A stretch of 12,866 nucleotides of DNA, from the NCBI GenBank assembly GCA_965657195.1, contig CBFHNK010000047.1, positions 1 to 12,866 of the forward strand, in the 5' to 3' direction. Made by a program: the position numbers and the translations under genes. Position 1 is the first letter of the stretch; each line of letters starts with the position of its first letter. The stretch comes from TMED14 sp965657195 (GTDB lineage: Bacteria; Bacteroidota; Bacteroidia; Flavobacteriales; Schleiferiaceae). Below, piece by piece: positions 1 through 5,989 of this stretch. The notes under the pieces are model-generated. The model made no database searches. It saw only the letters and a list, made by a program, of their open reading frames with translations, and was not told the origin of the DNA.

Positions 1-83
1 CCGACGCCATGTACGAACTACCCGAAAAGGTGCACGTTACGGCGGATTCGGTCCTCCAAAAGCTATCGAAGCAGTCTGCGTAG
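1..83 (+). CDS. clpX: C-terminal end of probable ClpX ATPase (partial)
   Basis: Only the last 26 codons are present, read in the frame that starts at base 3 and ends with TAG at 81-83. The peptide begins DAMYELPEKV and ends in a short charged tail. A D-x-M-Y/F-E-L-P segment near the C-terminus is typical of ClpX, the AAA+ unfoldase of the ClpXP protease, where it lies in the small C-terminal subdomain; Bacteroidota ClpX proteins end shortly after it with a Lys-rich stretch. The gene converges on folA with only 33 nt between stop codons. The call rests on a very short peptide, so the strand, frame and stop are firm but the name is only probable. Another protein with a similar tail cannot be excluded. 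Confidence 0.55.
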   Translation, partial: DAMYELPEKVHVTADSVLQKLSKQSA

Positions 84-99
84 TGCCGCAACGCGGCAC
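83..99 (+). terminator. Short perfect hairpin after the clpX-like stop
   Basis: GTGCCGC (83-89), loop AAC (90-92) and GCGGCAC (93-99) form a perfect 7-bp GC-rich stem that begins on the last base of the stop codon. No T-tract follows on the plus strand, so it may be a weak terminator, an mRNA 3'-end stabiliser, or part of the convergent boundary with folA. Confidence 0.45.
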
Positions 100-105
100 A
101 AGCAG

Positions 106-126
106 CTAGTTACTAGTTACTTGTTC
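106..126. repeat. Heptanucleotide repeat, locus 1 (3 units)
   Basis: Three contiguous 7-mers in phase: CTAGTTA (106-112), CTAGTTA (113-119), CTTGTTC (120-126). The last unit forms part of the left arm of the folA 3' hairpin. The folA stop codon (complement of 117-119) lies inside the array. This is the smallest of five loci of the same repeat family in the window. Confidence 0.75.
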
Positions 127-599
127 GCCCGTAGGCGAACAAATGAATACGCGTAGGCATGCCGGTCGTCCGCCGAGTGGTCGTCGCGTTCGACCTCGGT
201 GAACTGATCGAGGTACTCGGGGAACCACGTATCCGCCCCCTCAATCTGGGTATGTACCACGGTGGCGTAGAGCACGTCCACCATGCCCAAGGACTGGCGG
301 TAGATTTCACCTCCGCCCACGATGAACCCGTCGGCGCCCTCGAGGGCGGCAATGGCTGCTTCGACCGTGGCAAACACCTCGACGCCTTCGGCTGACCAGT
401 CGGCTTGGCGGGTCACCACCATGTTGCGGCGTCCGGGCAAGGGTCGCCCCAGCGAATCAAACGTTTTGCGGCCCATGATGATGGGGAATCCGCGCGTCTT
501 TTCTTTGAAATACTTCAGGTCGTTGGGCAGGTGCCACAGCAAATCGTTTCCGCCTCCAATGGCGCGGTTCAAGTCGTGGGCAACTATGGCGTAGAGCAT
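117..599 (-). CDS. folA: Dihydrofolate reductase
   Basis: The 160-residue product matches the usual length of bacterial DHFR, which reduces dihydrofolate to tetrahydrofolate with NADPH in the cytoplasm. The N-terminal strand MLYAIVAHDLNRAIG is followed by LLWHLPNDLKYFK (residues 20-32), where D27 is the expected catalytic acid. The NADPH-binding segment MGRKTFDSLGRPLPGR is at 42-57, and the second nucleotide-binding glycine motif FIVGGGEIY is at 92-100. Its ATG shares its A with the TGA of thyA (TGATG on the minus strand), so the two are very probably translationally coupled. This suits the pathway, because ThyA produces the dihydrofolate that this enzyme recycles. The last codons and stop lie in a hairpin and a heptamer repeat. 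No missing active-site residue was noticed. Confidence 0.97.
   Translation of the reverse strand: MLYAIVAHDLNRAIGGGNDLLWHLPNDLKYFKEKTRGFPIIMGRKTFDSLGRPLPGRRNMVVTRQADWSAEGVEVFATVEAAIAALEGADGFIVGGGEIYRQSLGMVDVLYATVVHTQIEGADTWFPEYLDQFTEVERDDHSADDRHAYAYSFVRLRANK
121..142 (-). terminator. Hairpin at the 3' end of folA (convergent boundary)
   Basis: TTGTTCGCC (121-129) and GGCGAACAA (134-142) form a perfect 9-bp stem. Read on the minus strand the loop is TACG closed by C-G, a UNCG-type tetraloop known to be very stable in RNA. The hairpin covers the last codons of folA and ends just before its stop. No clear U-tract follows, so it is a candidate terminator or 3'-end stabiliser. Confidence 0.45.
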
Positions 600-1477
600 C
601 AGACGGCGACCGGAGCCGGTATGTGCGGGTGCGAATCGTATCCGACTAATTCAACGTCTTCGTAGCGGAAGTCGAACAAACTCGTGACCGACGGATTCAA
701 CTTAAGCGTGGGCAGGGCGCGCGGTTCGCGGCTGAGCTGAAGCCGTACCTGATCCATGTGGTTCGAGTAGATGTGGGCGTCGCCCAAGGTGTGTACAAAG
801 TCGCCCACTTCGAGGCCGAGGTCCTGGGCCATCATGTGAATGAGCAGCGCGTACGAGGCGATGTTGAACGGAACTCCCAAAAAGATGTCCGCCGAGCGCT
901 GGTACAGCTGGCACGACAGCTTGCCGTCGACCACGTAAAACTGAAAAAAGGCGTGGCAGGGGGGGAGCGCCATTTGGTCGATGTACCCGGGGTTCCAGGC
1001 CGAAACGATGTGGCGGCGTCCGTCCGGATTGCGGCGAATGCCTTCAAGCACATCGCGCAACTGGTCCACTGGGCCGTTCGGGCCGGGCCAAAAGCGCCAC
1101 TGGTAGCCGTACACTGGGCCCAAATCGCCCCACTTGGCCGCAAACTCGGCGTCCGCAGCGATGCGCGCGGCGAACTCCTTCATGTCGATTCCGTCATAGT
1201 CGGCCGACTTGGCGTAGGTGGCAAACGGCCAATCGTCCCAAATTCGGATTCCGTTTTGGCAGAGGTAGCGAATGTTGGTGTCGCCCGAAATGAACCAAAT
1301 CAACTCGTGCAAAATGCTCTTGAGGTGCAACTTTTTAGTCGTCACCATCGGGAAGCCCTCGGCCAAATCAAAGCGCATCTGGTGGCCAAACACACTGCGG
1401 GTTCCGGTGCCGGTGCGGTCGGATTTGTCGATGCCCTCGCGGAGCACGCGGTCCATTAATTCGTGGTACTGGCGCAT
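599..1477 (-). CDS. thyA: Thymidylate synthase
   Basis: Converts dUMP to dTMP using methylenetetrahydrofolate. The product is 292 residues, with the phosphate-binding RTGTGT at 21-26, the catalytic loop LPPCHAFFQFYV with nucleophile C174, the QRSADIFLGVPFNIASYA segment at 193-210 that binds dUMP, and the folate-proximal C-terminus HPHIPAPVAV. Relative to the 264-residue E. coli enzyme the catalytic Cys is displaced by 28 residues. The extra sequence lies around residues 86-117, in the small domain where some other ThyA proteins (for example Lactobacillus casei) also carry an insert. It overlaps folA by one base. Upstream, 23 nt separate its ATG from the repeat array of the four-helix-bundle cassette, so any promoter must lie in that short space or in the cassette, unless it is read through from nupC. 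Confidence 0.98.
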   Translation of the reverse strand: MRQYHELMDRVLREGIDKSDRTGTGTRSVFGHQMRFDLAEGFPMVTTKKLHLKSILHELIWFISGDTNIRYLCQNGIRIWDDWPFATYAKSADYDGIDMKEFAARIAADAEFAAKWGDLGPVYGYQWRFWPGPNGPVDQLRDVLEGIRRNPDGRRHIVSAWNPGYIDQMALPPCHAFFQFYVVDGKLSCQLYQRSADIFLGVPFNIASYALLIHMMAQDLGLEVGDFVHTLGDAHIYSNHMDQVRLQLSREPRALPTLKLNPSVTSLFDFRYEDVELVGYDSHPHIPAPVAV

Positions 1478-1500
1478 GACGTAAAAGTACTACCTGTAGG

Positions 1501-1585
1501 CTAACGGCGCTTCGCGCTAGGGCTGTTTCGCAGCGATGGCTGCGAAGCAGCTAGGGCCCCTTCGGGGCTAGGGCGCTTCGCGTTA
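1501..1585. repeat. Left CCCTAG-hairpin repeat array
   Basis: On the plus strand the units are CTAACGGCGCTTCGCG (1501-1516), a longer unit (1517-1550), CTAGGGCCCCTTCGGGG (1551-1567) and CTAGGGCGCTTCGCG (1568-1582). Each is CTAGGG or a variant followed by a short palindrome. Read on the minus strand the loops are GAA, and two units contain GCGAAGC, a heptamer known to form an unusually stable DNA mini-hairpin. The long unit has a 12-bp stem (CTGTTTCGCAGC with GCTGCGAAGCAG, one wobble). The array is translated as the C-terminal tail and stop codon of the four-helix-bundle gene and is inverted relative to the array at 2041-2143. Confidence 0.85.
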
Positions 1586-1977
1586 TGTTCCGAGAATACC
1601 TCGGAATGATCAACCTGGATGGGTTTTTGGGATTCAATCTTTCGGATGAGGGCGTTGATCTTGATTCGAATCGTTTGAATTCGGGCGAAAATTGAATCAG
1701 ATATGGGGACTTGGGGTAAAACTCTTCTCATGATGGTAAGTCCAGCATGCACTTCATCCAAAGAGGCCCGAGATATTTTTAAGAACCGCACGAATTCTCC
1801 GTTGTAGCCACGACCGTGTCCTTCACTAATGTTTAAGGCAACAGACAGTGCTGCTCGAAGTATTTGGTCCCGAAAGTAGCGGTGGTAGTCTAGTGAAGGA
1901 TGGGCCATGATCTCGTGAAGACCCACATTTAGTTCTTCGGCTTCACTCCAAACACTCAGGTTTTGATAAGTCTTCAT
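1501..1977 (-). CDS. Four-helix-bundle protein (IVP/S23-like) with repeat-encoded tail
   Basis: Product of 158 residues. Residues 1-120 resemble the four-helix-bundle family first described from 23S rRNA intervening sequences and related to the Avd accessory protein of diversity-generating retroelements. Visible features are the N-terminal LSVWSEAEELN helix, DQILRAALSVALNISEGHGRG (38-57, the family's most conserved stretch), and EFVRFLKISRASLDEVHAGL (61-80). The molecular role is unknown; relatives form basic oligomers that may bind nucleic acid. Residues 132-158 are encoded by the hairpin repeats at 1501-1585 and contain repeated K/R-R-P-S and N-S-P-S-like groups, so they are probably not part of the original fold. 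GC is about 42-43% over 1621-1740, clearly below neighbouring genes, which suggests acquisition. Inverted repeat arrays flank the gene on both sides. It sits between nupC and thyA and has its own AT-rich upstream region (about 1978-2030). Confidence 0.85.
   Translation of the reverse strand: MKTYQNLSVWSEAEELNVGLHEIMAHPSLDYHRYFRDQILRAALSVALNISEGHGRGYNGEFVRFLKISRASLDEVHAGLTIMRRVLPQVPISDSIFARIQTIRIKINALIRKIESQKPIQVDHSEVFSEHNAKRPSPEGALAASQPSLRNSPSAKRR
1588..1606 (-). other. Short inverted repeat inside the four-helix-bundle gene
   Basis: TTCCGAG (1588-1594), loop AATAC, CTCGGAA (1600-1606) is a perfect 7-bp stem immediately gene-side of the left array. It may be a diverged member of the same hairpin family or the inner boundary of the repeat region. 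Confidence 0.4.
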
Positions 1978-2028
1978 GCGACCAAGCTACACCGCCCAAA
2001 ACAGTCAAATATTTGAAAATGAATAAAT

Positions 2029-2143
2029 AGTGCAGGCACTCAGCGCCCTAGCCCTGAAAGGGCCCTAGCCCGAAGGGCTCTAGCGCGCAGCGCCCTAGCC
2101 CCGAAGGGGCCCTAGCACGAAGTGCCCTAGCCCGAAGGGCCTA
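2029..2143. repeat. Right CCCTAG-hairpin repeat array
   Basis: The plus-strand units are CCCTAGCCCTGAAAGGG (2046-2062), CCCTAGCCCGAAGGGC (2063-2078), TCTAGCGCGCAGCG (2079-2092), CCCTAGCCCCGAAGGGG (2093-2109), CCCTAGCACGAAGTG (2110-2124), CCCTAGCCCGAAGGG (2125-2139), then a partial CCTA (2140-2143). The period is 14-17 nt. Each unit has its own 3-4-bp stem, with arms CCCT/AGGG, CCC/GGG, CGC/GCG, CCCC/GGGG, CAC/GTG, CCC/GGG, around a GAA or GCA loop. The arms therefore vary while pairing is kept. The final CTA supplies the nupC stop codon on the minus strand. At the other edge, AGTGC-AG-GCACT (2029-2040) is a related palindrome. Confidence 0.87.
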
Positions 2144-3427
2144 TATCAACAGAGCGACAAGCGTAGCAGTAGTCAGCGACGCAGCGGTTCCGCCCAAAAC
2201 GGCCTTGAAGCCGAGTTCAGAGAGGTCCTTGCGGCGCTCGGGGGCAAGTGAGCCGATTCCGCCGATTTGGATTCCGATGGAGGCAAAGTTGGCAAACCCG
2301 CAGAGGACGTAGACGGCGAGGGTTTGGGCGCGTACGCTCACGAGGGAGCCTCCCTCGATCATCTGGCCCATGGTGACGTAGGCGTAGAATTCGTTGAGGA
2401 TGGTTTTTTCGCCGAGCAGTTGGCCCACGAGGGGCGCCTCGGCCCAGGGGACGCCGAGCAGCCAGGTGAAGGGGCCGAGCAGGAGTCCGAAGATGGACTG
2501 AAGGTTGAACTCGCTGTAGCGTCCGCCTGACCACGAGGCCACGAGCTCGTTGAGGCCGGTCCACGAGCCTAGTCCGTTGGATAACAGTCCATTGAATAAG
2601 GCGATGAGTGCGGTGAAAACCAGGAGCATGACACCCACGTTGGCGGCCATTTTGAATCCGTCGCTGGTTCCGTTGGCGATGGCTTCGAGCCAGTTGCCCT
2701 TGCGCTCGATTTTGACGTCGGCGAGGTCTACGACCGGCTCGGTTTGGGGTACGAGGACCTTGGCGACCCAAAGGGCTGCGGGGGCGTTCATGACCGAGGC
2801 GGTGAGCAGGTGGCGGGCAAAGAAGACTTGGCGCTCGGGATCGGTTCCGCCCAAGTAGCCGATGTAGGCGGCTAAAACGGCTCCGGCGAGGGTGGCCATG
2901 CCGCCGACCATCAGGGCCATGAGCTCTGAGCGGGTCATCGTGGCGATGTAGGGCTTTACGAGTAGCGGAGCCTCAGTTTGGCCCACAAACACGTTCGCAG
3001 CGGCGGCGAGGGTTTCGGCTCCGGACAGTCTGAGGGTGCGCTTCATGATCCAGGCGAAGGCGCCTACGACGCGCTGCAGGATTCCGAAGTGAAAGAGCAG
3101 CGAGCTGATTGCGCTGAAGAAGATGATGGTCGGAAGCACCTGAAAGGCAAACAGATAGCCGAAGGTGTCCACGCGGCCCACGAGGTCGCCAAACAGAAAG
3201 AGCGAGCCCTCGCGGGTGTAGCCGAGCAACGCCACAAAGCCCTTGCCCACGGCGTCAAAGGCCGACGAAACCCACGAGAGGTGCAAAATGGCCAAGGCCA
3301 GCACGAACTGCAGCAAAATCCCTTTGCCGACAAGCTTCCAGTCGATGGCGCGGCGGTTTGAAGAAAAGGCAAAGAGGATTCCGATCAGCAGGGCGAGGCC
3401 CGCGACGACGCGTAGGTAGTAGTCCAA
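2141..3427 (-). CDS. nupC: Concentrative nucleoside transporter (NupC/CNT family)
   Basis: A 428-residue inner-membrane protein that imports nucleosides with H+ or Na+. Family motifs are clear: VFVGQTEAPLLVKPY (146-160) holds the Q-T-E substrate signature, SVMNAPAAL lies at 211-219, GEKTILNEFYAY (339-350) has the conserved Glu, and CGFANFASIGIQIGGIG (376-392) keeps the F-x-N-x-x-S spacing of nucleoside-binding residues in the Vibrio cholerae CNT structure (here F378, N380, S383). Hydrophobic segments run throughout. The start is TTG (complement of 3425-3427): an in-frame TAA lies four codons upstream and the next internal Met is too far in. The stop TAG coincides with the last partial repeat unit of the cassette array. 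The gene is 46 nt downstream of the nuclease gene and likely in the same transcript. It fits functionally with thyA and folA as nucleoside supply. Confidence 0.95.
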   Translation of the reverse strand: MDYYLRVVAGLALLIGILFAFSSNRRAIDWKLVGKGILLQFVLALAILHLSWVSSAFDAVGKGFVALLGYTREGSLFLFGDLVGRVDTFGYLFAFQVLPTIIFFSAISSLLFHFGILQRVVGAFAWIMKRTLRLSGAETLAAAANVFVGQTEAPLLVKPYIATMTRSELMALMVGGMATLAGAVLAAYIGYLGGTDPERQVFFARHLLTASVMNAPAALWVAKVLVPQTEPVVDLADVKIERKGNWLEAIANGTSDGFKMAANVGVMLLVFTALIALFNGLLSNGLGSWTGLNELVASWSGGRYSEFNLQSIFGLLLGPFTWLLGVPWAEAPLVGQLLGEKTILNEFYAYVTMGQMIEGGSLVSVRAQTLAVYVLCGFANFASIGIQIGGIGSLAPERRKDLSELGFKAVLGGTAASLTTATLVALLI

Positions 3428-3473
3428 TGGAAGCGTTTAAAGTGCGTTAAGGTGGGCTGAATTTAGGCCAAAA

Positions 3474-4082
3474 TCAGCCACGCTGGGTCAGTTCGTCGCG
3501 GATTCGCGCGGCCAGTTCGTAGTCTTCGTTGCCCAACGCGTGCTCGAGCATGGCTTCGAGTTCGTCGCGCGTGGCACGGGCCAGTGCGGGGTCTTCGGCG
3601 GGGGAGGGGGCTTTGGCTCCGGTGGCGGCAGAGCGCGTCCGGGGTTCTTTGGGAAGCTTGGGGGCAGCGCCTTGCTCGGCCTCGAGTCCGGCCTGAACCA
3701 TGACGTCGTCGGTCGCGTACATCGGGCAGTCCAGGCGCACGGCCAGTGCCACGGCGTCCGAGGGTCGCGCGTCCAAAACTTGGCCACCCTCAAAGTGAAG
3801 CTGGGCGTAAAAGACGCCGTCCACCAGAGCGTGGATGACGACGCGCTCCAAAACGGCTCCGTGGGCCGTCAGCGCTTGGGCAAAGAGGTCGTGCGTCATC
3901 GGCCGCGGCGGCGTCGACATCTTGTCGAGCGCAATCGCAATGGCCTGGGCCTCAAAGGCTCCGATGACGATGGGCAGTCGGCGTTTGTCGACTTCGGACT
4001 CCAGCAGCAGCGCGTAGGCACCCGTGGGGCGCTCACTGTAGGTGAGGCCCTTGACGGTCAAGGTGATGAGCGCTCCCGACAC
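3474..4082 (-). CDS. Bifunctional nuclease family protein (DUF151 + UVR domain)
   Basis: The 202-residue product has an N-terminal DUF151/BFN domain (about 1-132), visible as KGLTYSERPTGAYALLLES, RRLPIVIGAFEAQAIAIAL (34-52), PPRPMTHDLF (58-67) and DARPSDAVALAVR (104-116). A Pro/Ala/Lys-rich linker follows (about 137-165), then a UVR-type helical hairpin (about 166-200) with E-D-Y-E-L-A-A-R-I-R-D-E-L. Proteins of this family are annotated as bifunctional DNase/RNase from plant work; the bacterial role is not settled. Bacteroidota versions typically have this two-domain form. The start is GTG (complement of 4080-4082), 3 nt after the etfA stop, which implies co-transcription and probably coupled translation. 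The GTG start is supported by alignment to the usual family N-terminus. Confidence 0.93.
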   Translation of the reverse strand: MSGALITLTVKGLTYSERPTGAYALLLESEVDKRRLPIVIGAFEAQAIAIALDKMSTPPRPMTHDLFAQALTAHGAVLERVVIHALVDGVFYAQLHFEGGQVLDARPSDAVALAVRLDCPMYATDDVMVQAGLEAEQGAAPKLPKEPRTRSAATGAKAPSPAEDPALARATRDELEAMLEHALGNEDYELAARIRDELTQRG

Positions 4083-4085
4083 GGC

Positions 4086-5036
4086 TTAGTTCAGGTGCGC
4101 CTTGATGGCCGCGGTCAAACGCGGAACAATATCAAACGCATCGCCCACGATTCCGTAGTCGGCGGCCTTGAAGAACGGAGCCTCAGGGTCGCTGTTGATC
4201 ACCACAATGGTCTTGGAGCTGCTCACCCCGGCGAGGTGCTGAATGGCTCCCGAGATGCCAATGGCGATGTAGAGCTGCGGATTCACTTGGATTCCGGTCT
4301 GACCGACGTGCTCGCGGTGCGGACGCCAGCCGATGTCACTCACGGGCTTTGAACAGGCCGTGGCGGCGCCCAAAACTTGGGCGAGTTCTTCGATCATTCC
4401 CCAGTTTTCGGGGGCCTTCATGCCGCGTCCGGCCGAAACTACGCGCTCGGCTTCGGGCAGCGCAATCGTGCCGCTGGCGAGCTGCTGCTCGACCACGGTG
4501 GCTCGGGCTGAGGCGGATACGTTGCGGTCCTCAAATGCGGCGTCGCTTCCGGCGGAATCTTTGACTCCCAATGCGTTCGGAACCAATCCAATCACCGTGC
4601 GGGCGCTGCTGCTCTCGCAGACCTCGATGCCTTTGGATGAGAAGGCTCCGCGCACCACGCGAACCGGGCCAAACGACTCGGGAAGCGCAGTAACGTTGCT
4701 GATCACGCTGGCCTCAGCGCGCACGGCGAGGGCACCCATGAGGGCGCGTCCGTTGGCCGTTCCGCTGACCACAATAATGCTGGCATTGAGCTCTTTGGCT
4801 GCGTCGCCAAGCAGGGCGGCGTACTGGGCCGTCTCAAACTTTTCGGGGCCGTGCAGGTGCAGGACCTTGTGGGCTCCGTAGGCGCCGAGCGACTCGACGG
4901 GGGCTGATGCGGGGCCAACAACAACGGCAACTGCTTGGCTGCCTTGGGCAGTGGCGCAGGCCGCGGCGTACTGCACGGCTTCGAACGTTGACTTTTTGAA
5001 CTGACCGTTCCAGGTTTCGGCAAAAACGAGTACCAT
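4086..5036 (-). CDS. etfA: Electron transfer flavoprotein alpha subunit
   Basis: The 316-residue FAD-binding subunit pairs with EtfB to carry electrons from acyl-CoA and other flavin dehydrogenases to ETF:quinone oxidoreductase. The N-terminal domain begins MVLVFAETWNGQFKK. The C-terminal FAD domain shows VVSAGRGMKAPENWGMIEELA (199-219), the Bacteroidota form of the usual S-G-G-R-G motif, then KPVSDIGWRPHREHVGQTG (230-248), GISGAIQHLAG (260-270) and INSDPEAPFFKAADYGIVGD (280-299). Gene order is etfB then etfA on the same strand, separated by 111 nt filled with heptamer repeats, with the nuclease gene 3 nt downstream. The ATG at 5034-5036 fits the usual N-terminus. Confidence 0.97.
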   Translation of the reverse strand: MVLVFAETWNGQFKKSTFEAVQYAAACATAQGSQAVAVVVGPASAPVESLGAYGAHKVLHLHGPEKFETAQYAALLGDAAKELNASIIVVSGTANGRALMGALAVRAEASVISNVTALPESFGPVRVVRGAFSSKGIEVCESSSARTVIGLVPNALGVKDSAGSDAAFEDRNVSASARATVVEQQLASGTIALPEAERVVSAGRGMKAPENWGMIEELAQVLGAATACSKPVSDIGWRPHREHVGQTGIQVNPQLYIAIGISGAIQHLAGVSSSKTIVVINSDPEAPFFKAADYGIVGDAFDIVPRLTAAIKAHLN

Positions 5037-5055
5037 ATCGTGTGGTTTGAGGATT

Positions 5056-5144
5056 CTTGTTGCTTGTTACTAGTGACTTGTTTCTAGTTGCTGGTTTCTA
5101 GTTTTTTGTGCGTGCAAACGAGTAACCAGAAACAAGTAACCAAT
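5056..5144. repeat. Heptanucleotide repeat, locus 2 (etfB-etfA spacer; inverted halves)
   Basis: Seven contiguous 7-mers in phase from 5056: CTTGTTG, CTTGTTA, CTAGTGA, CTTGTTT, CTAGTTG, CTGGTTT, CTAGTTT (to 5104), then a degenerate unit. After a short spacer the complement orientation follows in phase: AACGAGT (5117-5123), AACCAGA, AACAAGT, AACCAAT (to 5144). The halves can pair: 5076-5097 with 5116-5137 gives 22 positions with two mismatches and one wobble. The array starts 3 nt after the etfB stop and ends about 20 nt before the etfA start, so it fills the spacer of an otherwise tight gene pair. Confidence 0.85.
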
Positions 5145-5147
5145 TGT

Positions 5148-5894
5148 TTAAATGACTTTCGCCTCTTCGTGAAGCTTTTTGACGAGCGCGTCGAGGTTTT
5201 GCGCGTCGATCATTTGCACCGCGGACTTGCCGGCGGGCTTGCTGAACGATACAGGGGCGGAACCTGCGGTGGCTCCCGTCGGAGCCTTCACCACGAGGGG
5301 CTTGGTGCGGGCCGCCATGATTCCGCGCATGTTGGGGATGCGCAGTTCGGACTCTTCGACGAGGCCTTTTTTGGCTCCAAGGACGGCGGGCAGGGCGATG
5401 TCGAGGACCTCTTTGCCTCCGTCGATCTCGCGGCTGGCCATGGCGCGGCCGCCGGCGGGGTCAAATCCGATGCACGGAGTGACCACGGGCCACCCGAGGA
5501 TTTCGGCGAGGGCTGACGGAACGATTCCGCCGTTGTAGTCGATAGACTCTTGGCCGCAAATGACTAATTCATAGGCACCTTCTGAAACCACCGCTGCCAG
5601 TTCACGCGCAACTTGAAGGGGGTCGGTAGGAAGGGCGTCGACGCGAACCGCGTCGTGCGCGCCGATGGCGAGCGCCTTGCGGAGCGTGGGCTCGACCGAG
5701 GCGTCGCCGACCGTCACGGCAGTGACGGTTCCGCCCAACTGCTCATTGAGCTGCAGGGCGCGGGTAAGGCCGAACTCGTCGTACGGATTGATGACGAACT
5801 GCACCCCGTTGGCGTCGAGGGCGCGGGCGTCCGAAGTGAACTGAATCTTGGCCGTCGTGTCGGGAACGTGGCTGATGCAAACGAGGATCTTCAT
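5148..5894 (-). CDS. etfB: Electron transfer flavoprotein beta subunit
   Basis: The 248-residue AMP-binding partner of EtfA. It starts MKILVCISHVPDTTAKI, has NPYDEFGLTRALQL (36-49), CGQESIDYNGG (113-123) and the dehydrogenase-recognition loop region E-L-R-I-P-N-M-R-G-I-M-A-A-R-T-K-P-L (183-200). An in-frame start 15 codons upstream is less likely: the family N-terminus matches the ATG at 5892-5894, and a good -7 element (TAAATTTG on the minus strand, 5937-5944) lies where that extension would be. First gene of the minus-strand block and divergent from pdhB. Its stop is followed almost immediately by the heptamer array. Confidence 0.96.
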   Translation of the reverse strand: MKILVCISHVPDTTAKIQFTSDARALDANGVQFVINPYDEFGLTRALQLNEQLGGTVTAVTVGDASVEPTLRKALAIGAHDAVRVDALPTDPLQVARELAAVVSEGAYELVICGQESIDYNGGIVPSALAEILGWPVVTPCIGFDPAGGRAMASREIDGGKEVLDIALPAVLGAKKGLVEESELRIPNMRGIMAARTKPLVVKAPTGATAGSAPVSFSKPAGKSAVQMIDAQNLDALVKKLHEEAKVI

Positions 5895-5936
5895 ATCAAG
5901 GATTGCGGCGAGGCGGTTTGTACCTCGTGCGATGGG

Positions 5937-5944
5937 CAAATTTA
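5937..5944 (-). promoter_or_regulatory. Candidate -7 element of the etfB promoter
   Basis: The minus strand reads TAAATTTG, an exact match to the Bacteroidota -7 consensus TAnnTTTG. It would place the transcript start about 36 nt before the etfB ATG. No clear -33 TTTG was found at the expected distance, so the call rests on the -7 element and the divergent gene arrangement. Confidence 0.5.
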
Positions 5945-5957
5945 GGGTCCGAAGACG

Positions 5958-5965
5958 TATTTTTG
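5958..5965 (+). promoter_or_regulatory. Candidate -7 element of the pdhB promoter
   Basis: TATTTTTG matches the Bacteroidota -7 consensus TAnnTTTG exactly and lies 24 nt upstream of the pdhB ATG, giving a short leader. No clear -33 TTTG at the usual spacing. It faces the etfB element only 13 nt away, so the two promoters probably share or compete for one polymerase-binding region. Confidence 0.5.
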
Positions 5966-5989
5966 CGGTCCTTAATTAAGTATAAACGA

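Noticed and set aside
758..1459. Plus-strand open frame of 233 codons opposite thyA
   Set aside because: Mirror frame of a clear thymidylate synthase; no family-like motifs, arises from GC-rich codon use.
1482..1489. TACTTTTA on the minus strand as a thyA promoter element
   Set aside because: One mismatch to TAnnTTTG and only 4 nt from the start codon, which would put the transcript start at or inside the ATG; too weak to list as a feature.
1501..2143. CRISPR array or diversity-generating retroelement
   Set aside because: Units are contiguous 14-17-nt hairpins without spacers, and no cas genes occur. The protein resembles Avd in fold family, but there is no reverse transcriptase and no template/variable repeat pair in the window.
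3540..4352. Plus-strand open frame of 270 codons opposite the nuclease and etfA genes
   Set aside because: Antisense to two confidently identified genes across their junction; composition typical of a shadow frame.
5903..5989. Upstream extension of pdhB (29 codons)
   Set aside because: Would contain the candidate promoter and precede the conserved family N-terminus.
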